From assembly GCA_024637045.1 (NCBI GenBank), contig JAGXFX010000003.1, positions 34,598-98,597 on the forward strand: 64,000 nucleotides of DNA, given 5' to 3'. Source of the stretch: Soehngenia sp. GTDB taxonomy: Bacteria; Bacillota; Clostridia; Tissierellales; Tissierellaceae. Both the position numbers and the translations under genes were made by a program. The notes beneath the pieces are model-generated. The model searched no databases and was not told the DNA's origin. It saw only the letters and a list, made by a program, of their open reading frames with translations. Shown here piece by piece: positions 7,924 to 17,061 of this stretch (position 1 is its first letter; each line of letters starts with the position of its first letter).

Positions 7924-10521
7924 ATGAAAGAATTTTCAGGTGCTGAATATGTAATGTTTAATATTTTTGACGAAAATGGAAAAGACTTTACCCTTGTTGG
8001 TTTTGAAGGAAATACAAAGAATATTGCTAGAGTAATGGATGTAATCGGATACAATATAATAGGCAAGAAATTCAAGTATGAAGAAGATAGAAATGAGAAG
8101 TTTGAAAAATCAATAGTTACCAAAGTCGAATCTCTAAAAGAATTAGTGGGTAATGCATTGCCAAATGCAGCTATATCAATAATAGAGAAAGCATTTAAAA
8201 TAGACAGTATCCTAACAGTTAGGATAACAAAAGATGAAAAAACCATGGGAAACTTTACTTTGATATTTTCTGAAAATCAAAATAAAAATGACAATGAAAT
8301 GCTTAAGCTTTTTGCATCCCAGGTAGGGTTGTTTATAGATAAGAAAAGTTTTGAACAAAAGAGTTTAGAATCTATTGAAAGATTTCAATCTCTGCTTAAA
8401 AACAGTGTCAGCATTATTACTATAGTTGATAATAGAGGAAATTATATAGATGCCTCTGACTCTGCAGCAGACTTTATAGGCATAAAAAAAGAAGAACTTA
8501 TAGGTAAGAATTTTAAAGAAGTAGTGCCCGAAAAAACGGAAGAGTTTATGAACACATTAGCAATTATTAACAAAACAAAAAAATCTATATACAAAGAAGA
8601 AATTTATCAAGTAGATAATGAAGAAATGATATATGAAAGTAGAGTATTTCCCATAGAAGAAAAAGATAATGAAGTTGTGCTTTTTGGGTCTATATCTAAC
8701 GATATAACAGATAGAAAAGAAGCTGAGCAGGACTTGATTAATTTAAATAACCTTATAAAATATATTTTGGAGCATAATCCAAGTGGTGTAGCAGTACACG
8801 ATAAGGACCTAAATTATATATATGTAAGCGAAAAATATTTGAAAAGTTATAACATTGAAGAAAATGATATTATAGGCAAGCATCATTATGAAATTTTTCC
8901 AGACTTGCCTCAAGAATGGAGAGATGTACATAAACGGTCTTTAAAGGGCGAAATTGTAAGCAAAGAAGAAGATCCTTACTACAGAGAAGATGGTGGTATA
9001 GATTGGACTAGATGGGAATCAAGACCTTGGTATGATAAAGATGGGGAAATAGGCGGGATTATTATATATACTGATATAATAACTCAACAAAAAGAAATGG
9101 AAGCAGAGATATATAAAGAGAGAGAACAATTTAAGACAACTTTACTATCAGTTGGAGATGCAATTATTTCCACTGATAAAGATGGTAGAATTAGTTTAAT
9201 GAACAATGTTGCTGAAAAACTTACGGGGTGGTCTCAAGAAGAAGCATATAATGAACCACTGGAAAGAGTTTTAAATATAATTAATGAACATACAAGGGAA
9301 TATTGTGAAAATCCAGCAAAAAAAGCACTGGCAATAGGAAAAACTGTTGAAATGGAAAATCATACAATACTTATAGCAAAAGATGGTACAGAAATTCCTA
9401 TAGAAGATAGTGCATCTCTTATCAAAGATAGGAATGGTACTATAACTGGTGTAGTTATAGTGCTTAGAGATTTCACAGAAAAAAAAGAAAAACAGAAAGA
9501 AATAGAATATTTGAATCTTCATGATCATCTTACAGGACTTTATAACAGAAGATTTTTTGAAGAAGAATTAGAAAGACTTGATGTAGATAGAAATTTGCCA
9601 CTTTCAATTATAGTTATTGATGTTAATGGATTAATACTTATAAATGATGCTTTTGGTCATAATAAAGGGGATGAAGTTTTAATTAAATCTGCACAGGCTA
9701 TAAAAAATAGTCTAAGAGCTGATGGAATAGCGTCACGGGTAGGAGGAGATGAATTCTCAGTGATCCTTCCAAAATGCGGGGAAAATCTAGTGTCTAAAAT
9801 CATAGAAAGGATTAAAGAGAATATCGAAGAAGAATCAGAAGAAGGTATTCCTTTTTCTCTAGCTATAGGATTTAATACTAAAATAGAATCAAAAGAAATC
9901 ATATCGGATGTAATGAAAAAAGCAGAGAGCAGAATGTATACAAATAAAATATTTTCTGAGCAGAGTAAAAGAAGAGAAGTAATACTTACTATGCTTTCTA
10001 CATTACATGAAAAGCATCCAAGAGAAGAAGAACACTCAAAGAGAGTTAGTGAGCTTTCTTATGAGCTTGGCAAAGCAATTGGATTAAAAGATGATAGATT
10101 GAGTTTACTAAAAACAGCGGGACTGCTTCATGATATTGGGAAAATAGCTATTGATTATTCAATAATAGAAAAAGCAGGTGCCCTTACAGAAGAAGAATAC
10201 TTGGAAGTAAAAAAACATCCTGAGATTGGTTATAGAATACTAAAATCTTCTATTGAATATGAAGATATAGCTAAAACTGTACTTTACCACCATGAAAAGA
10301 TTGATGGAAGCGGATATCCAAAAGGATTAGAAGGAAATAAAATACCTTTAGAATCCAAAATCATTAGTATTGCAGATGCTTACGATGCTATGGTATCTTT
10401 ACGACCCTATAAAAAAAGAAACAACACGAAAGAAGAAGCAATAAAAGAATTAGAAAGATGTTCAAATACTCAATTCGATTTAGATATAGTAAAAGTTTTT
10501 GTTGAAATAGTAATTAAATAA
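7924..10521 (+). CDS. PAS/GGDEF/HD-GYP c-di-GMP turnover protein, separated from its start by IS21
   Basis: The open frame from ATG 7924 encodes 865 residues, but the same frame is open from 7870, where it once joined the fragment at 5242-5295. No clear ribosome site precedes 7924, so the gene is probably silent or weakly expressed. The N-terminal 120 residues look GAF-like. Three PAS domains follow (about 145-265, 275-385, 400-520). The GGDEF motif is intact, but the I-site reads RADG rather than RxxD, so product inhibition may be lost. The HD-GYP domain has all usual motifs: HDIGK, HPEIGYRIL, HHEKIDGSGYP and DAYDAM. As a whole it would be a cytoplasmic bifunctional c-di-GMP enzyme. It is the last gene of the KaiC-like operon and is followed by a terminator. 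Confidence 0.87.
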   Translation: MKEFSGAEYVMFNIFDENGKDFTLVGFEGNTKNIARVMDVIGYNIIGKKFKYEEDRNEKFEKSIVTKVESLKELVGNALPNAAISIIEKAFKIDSILTVRITKDEKTMGNFTLIFSENQNKNDNEMLKLFASQVGLFIDKKSFEQKSLESIERFQSLLKNSVSIITIVDNRGNYIDASDSAADFIGIKKEELIGKNFKEVVPEKTEEFMNTLAIINKTKKSIYKEEIYQVDNEEMIYESRVFPIEEKDNEVVLFGSISNDITDRKEAEQDLINLNNLIKYILEHNPSGVAVHDKDLNYIYVSEKYLKSYNIEENDIIGKHHYEIFPDLPQEWRDVHKRSLKGEIVSKEEDPYYREDGGIDWTRWESRPWYDKDGEIGGIIIYTDIITQQKEMEAEIYKEREQFKTTLLSVGDAIISTDKDGRISLMNNVAEKLTGWSQEEAYNEPLERVLNIINEHTREYCENPAKKALAIGKTVEMENHTILIAKDGTEIPIEDSASLIKDRNGTITGVVIVLRDFTEKKEKQKEIEYLNLHDHLTGLYNRRFFEEELERLDVDRNLPLSIIVIDVNGLILINDAFGHNKGDEVLIKSAQAIKNSLRADGIASRVGGDEFSVILPKCGENLVSKIIERIKENIEEESEEGIPFSLAIGFNTKIESKEIISDVMKKAESRMYTNKIFSEQSKRREVILTMLSTLHEKHPREEEHSKRVSELSYELGKAIGLKDDRLSLLKTAGLLHDIGKIAIDYSIIEKAGALTEEEYLEVKKHPEIGYRILKSSIEYEDIAKTVLYHHEKIDGSGYPKGLEGNKIPLESKIISIADAYDAMVSLRPYKKRNNTKEEAIKELERCSNTQFDLDIVKVFVEIVIK

Positions 10522-10537
10522 AATAAGTTTATCATCT

Positions 10538-10591
10538 CTAGCAATAATACTCTTTTCTCGTAGGTGGGAGATGAATTGCTAGAATTTTTTT
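10538..10591 (+). terminator. Rho-independent terminator closing the KaiC/c-di-GMP cluster
   Basis: CTAGCAAT at 10538-10545 pairs with ATTGCTAG at 10575-10582, followed by AATTTTTTT. Confidence 0.75.
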
Positions 10592-10674
10592 GATTTCAGT
10601 TTTAAGATCAATTATGTAATTTGCTCAATTTTCATTTAAGATTACAAAACGATAATATATTATTGGAGGTTTTT

Positions 10675-11070
10675 ATGGATTTTAACAAATTGTTGAATAT
10701 AGGTGAAGTTTTTAAATCTAAATACAAAGTTGAAGTGCCTGATACTGCTGATTTTCAAGGGAATACAGGGGTACGTGTATTATCTACACCTGCCTTGCTT
10801 AGATATGTAGAACAAGGATCTTCTACTGGTGTATATAATCGCCTGTCAGTAGGTTATAGACCAGTAGGAACTTATGTTGAACTTCATCATGTAGGAGCAA
10901 CTCCTGTAGGTGGTAGTATAGAAATCGTATCAGAAGTTAGTAAAATTGAAGGTAGAAAATTTACTTATAATTTCAAAGCCTTTCACCAAGACAAGGTAAT
11001 CGCATATGGAGTATATGAGCAAGTAATTGTTCCCTTGGAAGATTTTTTAAAGAAGAATAATGCCATATAG
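10675..11070 (+). CDS. Hotdog-fold thioesterase, FlK-like
   Basis: A 131-residue single hotdog-domain protein similar to the fluoroacetyl-CoA thioesterase FlK group. The pattern STPALLRYVEQGS followed by VGYRPVGTYVELHHVGATPVG matches the conserved core of that family, with the Glu and His positions used for acyl-thioester hydrolysis. In anaerobes such proteins are general acyl-CoA thioesterases; the true substrate is unknown. The frame opens earlier, but GGAGG just before ATG 10675 fixes the start. It is monocistronic between a terminator and a 336-bp gap. Confidence 0.8.
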   Translation: MDFNKLLNIGEVFKSKYKVEVPDTADFQGNTGVRVLSTPALLRYVEQGSSTGVYNRLSVGYRPVGTYVELHHVGATPVGGSIEIVSEVSKIEGRKFTYNFKAFHQDKVIAYGVYEQVIVPLEDFLKKNNAI

Positions 11071-11406
11071 TTTGATTTGTTGATAATAACTATTTATTGA
11101 GAATCCCTTTATTTCAAGGACTTTTAATGTTTTTTGGGTATAAGGGTTCTATATAAACTCTATTTGAATAAAAGTATAAAAAAATGTTATTAAATGTTAT
11201 TAGATGGTATAATTGAATGAGTGTTTTTGGCAATAGCTCAAATGCAACTTTTGGCAATCAAAAATACAATTACCAGTACCAACCTGGATTAGTTTATCAG
11301 TTTGAAATAAACAGAAACACTTAAACGAGCATTCGCAATTCTTTATGCTAGAGTATTGTGAGTTTGCTAGTTAAATGAAAGTATTAGTCTATAGGGAGTG
11401 AAAAAA
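11071..11406. other. Intergenic region of 336 bp
   Basis: AT-rich and without a convincing gene. AGAATCCCTT at about 11100 can pair with AAGGGTTCT near 11145, but no clear T run follows, so it is at best a weak terminator. A TATAAT-like box near 11210 could serve the next gene. I saw no riboswitch signature. Confidence 0.5.
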
Positions 11407-12078
11407 ATGAAAAAAATCATAATTCCTATTATTTTATTAGTTTTGGTTTTGTTTATGATAGTTGGTTGTAGTGATAAAACAACCGAACCGACATTAGATG
11501 CTGTAACAAGTGCAACTTTAAGTCGTTACAGAGAAAACGAGGTCAGGGAATATGAAGGAGCAAGACTTGATCCAACCATTGGACCAAGGGACAATTCCAT
11601 TCAAGGAGTTCAAACTGTTAGCATTGATGAATATAAACTAAAGCTAACAGGCCTTGTAGATAAATCTTTAGATTTAGAATACAACGATGTCCTTGCATTG
11701 GACGCACACGAAAGAAAAATCACTTTGTATTGTGTTGAAGGATGGGATGCCACCATACTTTGGAAAGGTGTGCTGTTAAAAGATATAATGGATCTTGCAG
11801 GAATAAACCCACAAGCAAACACGGTTATTTTTCATGCTGTAGATGGTTATACAACATCACTTCCTCTGGAAGATATCATTGATAACCAACTCATATTGGC
11901 TTATTCTGCTAATGGCTTGGAGTTACCCCCTGAGATGGGGTACCCTTTTATTGTGGTGGCGGAGAATAAGCTTGGATACAAATGGGCACGTTGGGTATCA
12001 GAAATTGAACTCTCAGATGACTCCGATTATCGAGGCTATTGGGAAGATCGAGGATACAACAATGAGGCAGACCTGTAG
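11407..12078 (+). CDS. Molybdopterin-domain lipoprotein, sulfite oxidase/MsrP-like fold
   Basis: A 223-residue exported protein with a lipoprotein signal ending IVGC, so it should be lipid-anchored on the outer face of the membrane. The mature part is an oxidoreductase molybdopterin-binding domain. YCVEGWDATILWKGVLLKD closely resembles the segment around the molybdenum-binding Cys in MsrP/YedY, and GYTTSLPLEDI and GYPFIVVAENKLGYKWARWV follow in the family order. The signal lacks a twin-arginine pair, odd for a cofactor protein that normally folds before export. AGGGAG at 11393-11398 overlaps a GTG at 11398 and is well spaced for ATG 11407. The substrate and the electron partner are not evident. 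Confidence 0.82.
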   Translation: MKKIIIPIILLVLVLFMIVGCSDKTTEPTLDAVTSATLSRYRENEVREYEGARLDPTIGPRDNSIQGVQTVSIDEYKLKLTGLVDKSLDLEYNDVLALDAHERKITLYCVEGWDATILWKGVLLKDIMDLAGINPQANTVIFHAVDGYTTSLPLEDIIDNQLILAYSANGLELPPEMGYPFIVVAENKLGYKWARWVSEIELSDDSDYRGYWEDRGYNNEADL

Positions 12079-12223
12079 TAGGGGTTGATTATGGAAAAGC
12101 TTACATTTGAGAAACATATCTACAAATATTAATAAGTGAATGAAATTAGTTTAAATAAGTGATATTGAATTTTTTACTGTAATTGAAATAGAATTGAAGC
12201 CTTATTTGGAAGGAGGAGATGTG

Positions 12224-14971
12224 ATGGATCGGACTATTTTTGTTGCCATGTATAGCAATGCTGCCTTACTGTTGGTTTTATCAGTAATTTACGAGGTTAC
12301 GTATTTTATTCCATCCAGATATCGTCGTATTAAACCAATTTTCGATGGGCTTCTGATTGCCTTGATATGTACAGCAATTATGAATATGCCTTTAATTCTT
12401 CAACCAGGTATAGTATTCGACACTAGGTCAATCCTTATTAGTGTGACGGGCCTGTTTTTTGGCCTAATTCCGACAATAATCACAGTGGCGGTGGCTTCCT
12501 TTATTAGAGTGGGTATCGGTGGAGTCGGAACAATGACCGGACTCGCAGTCATAATGACCAGTGCAATTATTGGTTTGGCTTGGCGGCAGTGGCTGTATCC
12601 GAAGGAGACCAAGTGGCGCTGGTTAAGTGTCTACGCCATGAGTGGAATCGTTCATGTCGCCATGCTTGCCTTTATGCTCTTGCTTCCCTCCCCTGAAGAT
12701 TTGAACACCATTCGTGAAATTGCTTTACCAATAATGGTAATTTATCCGATTGCATCTGTCCTGCTCAGTCTGCTGCTTATGCGACAACAGGATCTTAGGA
12801 GTACGCAAGCTGCTGAACGCAAAGCCAATAAAGACTATCAGTTGTTGTTCCGTGAAATGGTAGACGGTTTTGCATTGCATGAGATTATTTGTGATGAAGA
12901 GGGGATGCCAATAGATTATAGATTTCTTGCAATAAACCCTGCGTTTGAACGAATGACCGGTCTTAAGCAAGAGGATATTGTTGGCAGGACGGTTATGGAG
13001 GTTTTACCAGATACCGAACCATTCTGGATAGAAACATTCGGAAGAGTTGTTTTAACAGGGAAACCCGTAGTGTTTACCAATTTTGCAATTGCCCTAAAAA
13101 AGCACTTCAAGGTCAGTGCCTACCCGTCGTCATCAAATCAATTTGCTGTAACCTTTTCTGATATCACAGAACAAATAGAGGCTAAGGAAAGGGAAATGGA
13201 AAGCCTGTCAAGACTTAAGGGCCTGCTTGACAACAGCCCAAGCCCAATCGTGATTATTGACGAACATGGAAGATTTGTAGAAGTTTCTGCTGTAGCGGAA
13301 AAAATTATGGGGTTGCCAAAAGAAGAAATCTACATGAAAGAAGTAGCTCAAGTTGCACCTCCTGATATGGCTAAAAAGGCATTATATGTGTTGTCACAGT
13401 CGTCAGATGACGGCCAGTTTCTTGAAAATATTGATGTTTTTGAGTTTGATGGAAACAAACGATATTTTGAAAGCCGAGTATTTCCGATTCATGTTCCGGA
13501 TCAAAACACAGAATTATTTGGTTATCTTGGAATTGACATAACTGATCGTATAGTTGCGGAGCATGCTTTGAAAGAAAACGAAGAGAAACACACAAGTTAC
13601 ATTGAGAATGCTCCCTATGGAGTTTTTGTAACAGATGAAAACGGACAGTATGTTGAAGCGAATATTAGTGCATCATCCATAACAGGGTACAGTAGAGAAG
13701 AATTATTAAAAATGTCCTTACAAGACATTACAGCTGAGGAATTTATGGAATCAGCATTGCAACATTTCGAAAAATTGGAAAGTTTAGGTCATATGAATGG
13801 AGAGTTTAAATACATTCATAAAAATGGATCACTACGGTGGTGGAGTGTAAATTCTGTGAAGCTATCGGAAAACAGATATCTTGGTTTCTGCAATGATATA
13901 ACAGAAAAGAAGGATGCAGAAGCGAACCTGATTTACCTGATTAATCATGATCATCTGACTGGTTTATATAACCGTAAGTTCTATGAAGCCGAACTAAAGC
14001 GTGTCGATATTGAGAGTGAACTGCCGTTATCTATTATTGTTGCAGATATCAACGGCCTGAAACTCATCAACGACTCCTTTGGTGACTCCGAAGGAGATAA
14101 AATCATCATTGAAGCGGCAAAACTCTTAAGTCGTTGTTGCAGACAAGGAGATATTCTTTTCAGAATCGGTGGAGATGAGTTCAAGATTATTTTACCAAAA
14201 ACCAACATTGAATCAGCAATGAAACAGTTGGAGAGCATTCATGCTGCCTGTGAACAATACAACTTAAATACTGTTAACGAAGCATATCATATCAACCTGT
14301 CATTAGGTACTGCTACGAAAGATAATGTAAAAACTGATTTTGCAGAGGTTTCTATAAGAGCGGAAGATTATATGAATCAGCGCAAGCTATTAGAAAAGAA
14401 CAGCTCATACAGTGGTATCATTTCAGCGATAAAAGCTACTATGCTAGAAAAAAGTAATGAGACCGAATTACATGCAGAGAGAATCGCTCAATTATCTAGA
14501 AAAGTTGGCATTGTATTCAACTTGTCACAGATAGAGCTTGATCAGATTGAATTATTGGCAACACTTCATGACATCGGGAAAGTGGGAATTCCTGAGCGTA
14601 TTGTGAAGAAGCCTGGTAATCTGAATCATGATGAGTGGGTTCAAATGAAAAAGCATCCTGAGATTGGATACAGAATTGCAATGTCTTCACCTAATCTTGC
14701 CCCAATCGCAAATTATATACTATGTCATCATGAGCGATGGGACGGAAACGGTTATCCCCGTAACCTCAAAGGTACTGAGATACCATTGATTTCGAGGATA
14801 ATAGCGGTTGTTGATGCATATGATGCAATGACTGAAGATCGGGTTTACCGAAAAGCAATGACATATGAAGCAGCAATTGAGGAGATAGTGAAATGTGCTG
14901 GAACACAATTTGACCCCGAAGTTGCTAAGATATTTGTTGAGGTTATATCTGACAAAGAGGTTTTTATTTAG
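12224..14971 (+). CDS. LytS-type membrane sensor with PAS, GGDEF and HD-GYP domains
   Basis: A 915-residue sensor. The first 190 residues hold about six hydrophobic segments of the 5TM LytS/YhcK type. PAS domains follow (about 205-320, 325-440, 450-570), then GGDEF (RIGGDEF near residue 648) with an RQGD I-site, and HD-GYP with HDIGK (near 782), HPEIGYRI, HHERWDGNGYP and DAYDAM. All catalytic motifs for making c-di-GMP and for hydrolysing it are present. A membrane or small-molecule signal presumably shifts the balance. AAGGAGGAG just upstream selects ATG 12224. It is a close paralogue of the two proteins at 3.4-10.5 kb, but is transcribed separately and ends at a strong terminator. Confidence 0.9.
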   Translation: MDRTIFVAMYSNAALLLVLSVIYEVTYFIPSRYRRIKPIFDGLLIALICTAIMNMPLILQPGIVFDTRSILISVTGLFFGLIPTIITVAVASFIRVGIGGVGTMTGLAVIMTSAIIGLAWRQWLYPKETKWRWLSVYAMSGIVHVAMLAFMLLLPSPEDLNTIREIALPIMVIYPIASVLLSLLLMRQQDLRSTQAAERKANKDYQLLFREMVDGFALHEIICDEEGMPIDYRFLAINPAFERMTGLKQEDIVGRTVMEVLPDTEPFWIETFGRVVLTGKPVVFTNFAIALKKHFKVSAYPSSSNQFAVTFSDITEQIEAKEREMESLSRLKGLLDNSPSPIVIIDEHGRFVEVSAVAEKIMGLPKEEIYMKEVAQVAPPDMAKKALYVLSQSSDDGQFLENIDVFEFDGNKRYFESRVFPIHVPDQNTELFGYLGIDITDRIVAEHALKENEEKHTSYIENAPYGVFVTDENGQYVEANISASSITGYSREELLKMSLQDITAEEFMESALQHFEKLESLGHMNGEFKYIHKNGSLRWWSVNSVKLSENRYLGFCNDITEKKDAEANLIYLINHDHLTGLYNRKFYEAELKRVDIESELPLSIIVADINGLKLINDSFGDSEGDKIIIEAAKLLSRCCRQGDILFRIGGDEFKIILPKTNIESAMKQLESIHAACEQYNLNTVNEAYHINLSLGTATKDNVKTDFAEVSIRAEDYMNQRKLLEKNSSYSGIISAIKATMLEKSNETELHAERIAQLSRKVGIVFNLSQIELDQIELLATLHDIGKVGIPERIVKKPGNLNHDEWVQMKKHPEIGYRIAMSSPNLAPIANYILCHHERWDGNGYPRNLKGTEIPLISRIIAVVDAYDAMTEDRVYRKAMTYEAAIEEIVKCAGTQFDPEVAKIFVEVISDKEVFI

Positions 14972-14987
14972 GCTAATTCATGAAAAA

Positions 14988-15027
14988 CACCGGCTAACTA
15001 TAAACTAATATAGCTAGCCGGTGCTTT
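14988..15027. terminator. Rho-independent terminator between convergent genes
   Basis: CACCGGCTA at 14988-14996 pairs with TAGCCGGTG at 15015-15023, with an inner CTATA/TATAG stem and CTTTT after it. The leading A run makes it usable from the opposite strand too. Confidence 0.87.
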
Positions 15028-15064
15028 TGACTTAGTGTGTCAATTATTACCTTAACTACTTCTC

Positions 15065-16096
15065 CTATCCGATCTCGTGAACTTCAAGGTCACGGTCTTG
15101 CATTATCCAAGTATCATTTTCATAACGGAAGGTGATGGTTATGGTGTAATGTCCTACCATCTCTGTTGTGGTTTCCTGTATCATCTGATACTCTCTAGGA
15201 TGAACCATTTCCAATTGATAGTCTCGATCTTCAATAATTGTAGTAATGCCATCCTTTGGAGGTAGTACAAGTTCTCCGTCCATATACTCATAGTAATTAT
15301 CTACATAGGTTACTACAAGCTCGCGATCTGCTATTTCAGAGATATAATCAATTAAATTTTCTTTGTTGTCATAATCACTTACAACCCAGCTGTCACCTTC
15401 TGTTTCTTGATAAAGTCTATTTTGAAACTCTGCATCCAAAGCTAATGCATCATATTCATTGAAGTCTTCGGTGTGAATCATATCCTCAACCAGAATAACA
15501 AACAGTTTTGAGGCTTCTGCTCTTGTGCTTGTTCTATCTGCACGGAAGGTGTTATCTGAAGGATAGCCCTCTATAATGCCAAGTTCAACCGCAGTATAGA
15601 TATAGGGTGCAAATTCAGCTTTGATTTCAGCGGCATCTGCAAAGCTTAATTGTCCACTTTGAAGCTCTTCACCTGATGCCTTAACAATAATCTTTGTCAT
15701 TTCCTTACGGGTGATTGGACGATTATAGTTCTCAAACTCATCTTCTTCAATCAGTTCAAGCTCAATTGCTTTTGAAACGTAAGGATCAAACCATACTCCG
15801 GATGTTCCCTCTTGATAGTAGCTAAGGGATTCAACCGTTATTTTAATAAATTCTGCAACAGTTATCTGACCATTAGGCCTGAACGTTTTGTCTGGATAGC
15901 CTTCTATAAGATCCAGTGTAACCAATTTTGATACGTAGTCAATAAACCATTCTTCACCAGTTACATCATGGAATTCTATCTCCAATTCTACGGATTGGGT
16001 GTGGTTCTGTGAAAAGACGCTTATTGGACTTAATGCCATGGCTAGTATCATAATAGCCAGCAGCTTTGTATTTACAAACTTTTTCTTGAAATTCAA
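15065..16096 (-). CDS. Secreted S-layer homology (SLH) domain protein
   Basis: A 343-residue exported protein. After a signal peptide (hydrophobic core LLAIMILAMALSPISVFS) come three SLH repeats, at about residues 45-95, 100-150 and 155-215, each with the VSKLVTLDLIEGYPD / TFRPN / ITVAEF pattern. SLH modules bind pyruvylated secondary cell-wall polymer and fix proteins to the surface. The C-terminal 130 residues are unrecognised, rich in Glu, Asp and Tyr, and predicted to be beta strands. The frame extends six codons upstream, but AAGGAG eight bases ahead selects TTG 16096. Confidence 0.86.
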   Translation of the reverse strand: MNFKKKFVNTKLLAIMILAMALSPISVFSQNHTQSVELEIEFHDVTGEEWFIDYVSKLVTLDLIEGYPDKTFRPNGQITVAEFIKITVESLSYYQEGTSGVWFDPYVSKAIELELIEEDEFENYNRPITRKEMTKIIVKASGEELQSGQLSFADAAEIKAEFAPYIYTAVELGIIEGYPSDNTFRADRTSTRAEASKLFVILVEDMIHTEDFNEYDALALDAEFQNRLYQETEGDSWVVSDYDNKENLIDYISEIADRELVVTYVDNYYEYMDGELVLPPKDGITTIIEDRDYQLEMVHPREYQMIQETTTEMVGHYTITITFRYENDTWIMQDRDLEVHEIG

Positions 16097-16343
16097 CGTA
16101 ATCGCTCCTTTCAAATCTCCTAATCATACTTATTATTAATTTACCCGAGGATGATTCAAAGAAACACAGGGCATAAGAATCGACAGCTTCAGAAAAAAAG
16201 ATTGTACTTCCTAAATGGATTAGAATGTTTGCATGAATTAATACAGGGTATTTAAAAACTCATAATAAGCATAACTATAAATCTATAAAACGATTCCTAG
16301 TTTTATTAGATTTTCCTATCAAATTCCTTGAAAGGAGCATAAA

Positions 16344-16919
16344 ATGACAGCGTTTATAAATCCACCAAAGAAAATCCCAATGTTTTTAAGACCGGGAATT
16401 TGGATAGCAAAGAAGATTACCGGAATGGATCTTGAGATTCCGAAGCTATTGTCTTGGTATCCGAAAGCTGCTATCGGGTCGGCTGTTTTAGAGTCACTTG
16501 TCGCTCATAAGGACAAAAAAATAACTGAGAGGATGCTAAAACTCGTTCGTATGCAAGCTTCTTTTGCTGCTTCTTGTCCTTTCTGCATAGATATGAATTC
16601 TTCTGAATATGTAAAATCTGGGATAACACCTGAAGAATTATCTGCTCTTCAAAACAGCAATCTAATACCCACAGTCAATACATTTACAAAAAGAGAAAAA
16701 TTAGCATTGGAGTATGCAGTGTTGATTTCAAAATCACCACTTTCTTTTCCGGGAGAGTTTATTAAATCTTTAAAGGAAAATTTTGATGAACGCGAGATCG
16801 TTATTCTCGCAAGTACAGCTGCTCAAGTTAATTATTGGGCTAGGTTGATACAGGCTCTGGGTGTTCCGCCAGCGGGTTTTTCAGGATCTTGTCAGATACC
16901 AGAAATAAAAGAGCTGTAA
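16344..16919 (+). CDS. Carboxymuconolactone decarboxylase/AhpD-like protein
   Basis: A 191-residue all-helical protein of the AhpD/CMD superfamily. The redox motif CPFC, followed by IDMN and the helical context RMQASFAASCPFCIDMN, matches the alkylhydroperoxidase-like active site. The late NYWARLIQALGVPPAGF segment agrees with longer CMD-family members. A peroxidase or disulfide-exchange role is likely; the partner is unknown. AAAGGAG precedes the ATG. It is monocistronic, ending at a hairpin shared with the convergent DUF302 gene. Confidence 0.8.
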   Translation: MTAFINPPKKIPMFLRPGIWIAKKITGMDLEIPKLLSWYPKAAIGSAVLESLVAHKDKKITERMLKLVRMQASFAASCPFCIDMNSSEYVKSGITPEELSALQNSNLIPTVNTFTKREKLALEYAVLISKSPLSFPGEFIKSLKENFDEREIVILASTAAQVNYWARLIQALGVPPAGFSGSCQIPEIKEL

Positions 16920-16960
16920 TAGTTGGGTGGTAGTATTCTCCAGTTATTATTAAACATGAT

Positions 16961-17000
16961 AAAAGGCTATCAGAATTTTGGTTACCTGATAGCCTAATAA
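16961..17000. terminator. Hairpin terminator between convergent genes
   Basis: GGCTATCAG at 16965-16973 and CTGATAGCC at 16986-16994 form a perfect 9-bp stem. Its T run is better when read on the minus strand (for the DUF302 gene). Confidence 0.72.
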
Positions 17001-17061
17001 ATCTTGATTCAATTTAATAATTGAGAGTATCACTAAACTCACTTGTCAATTCAGAAGAATT

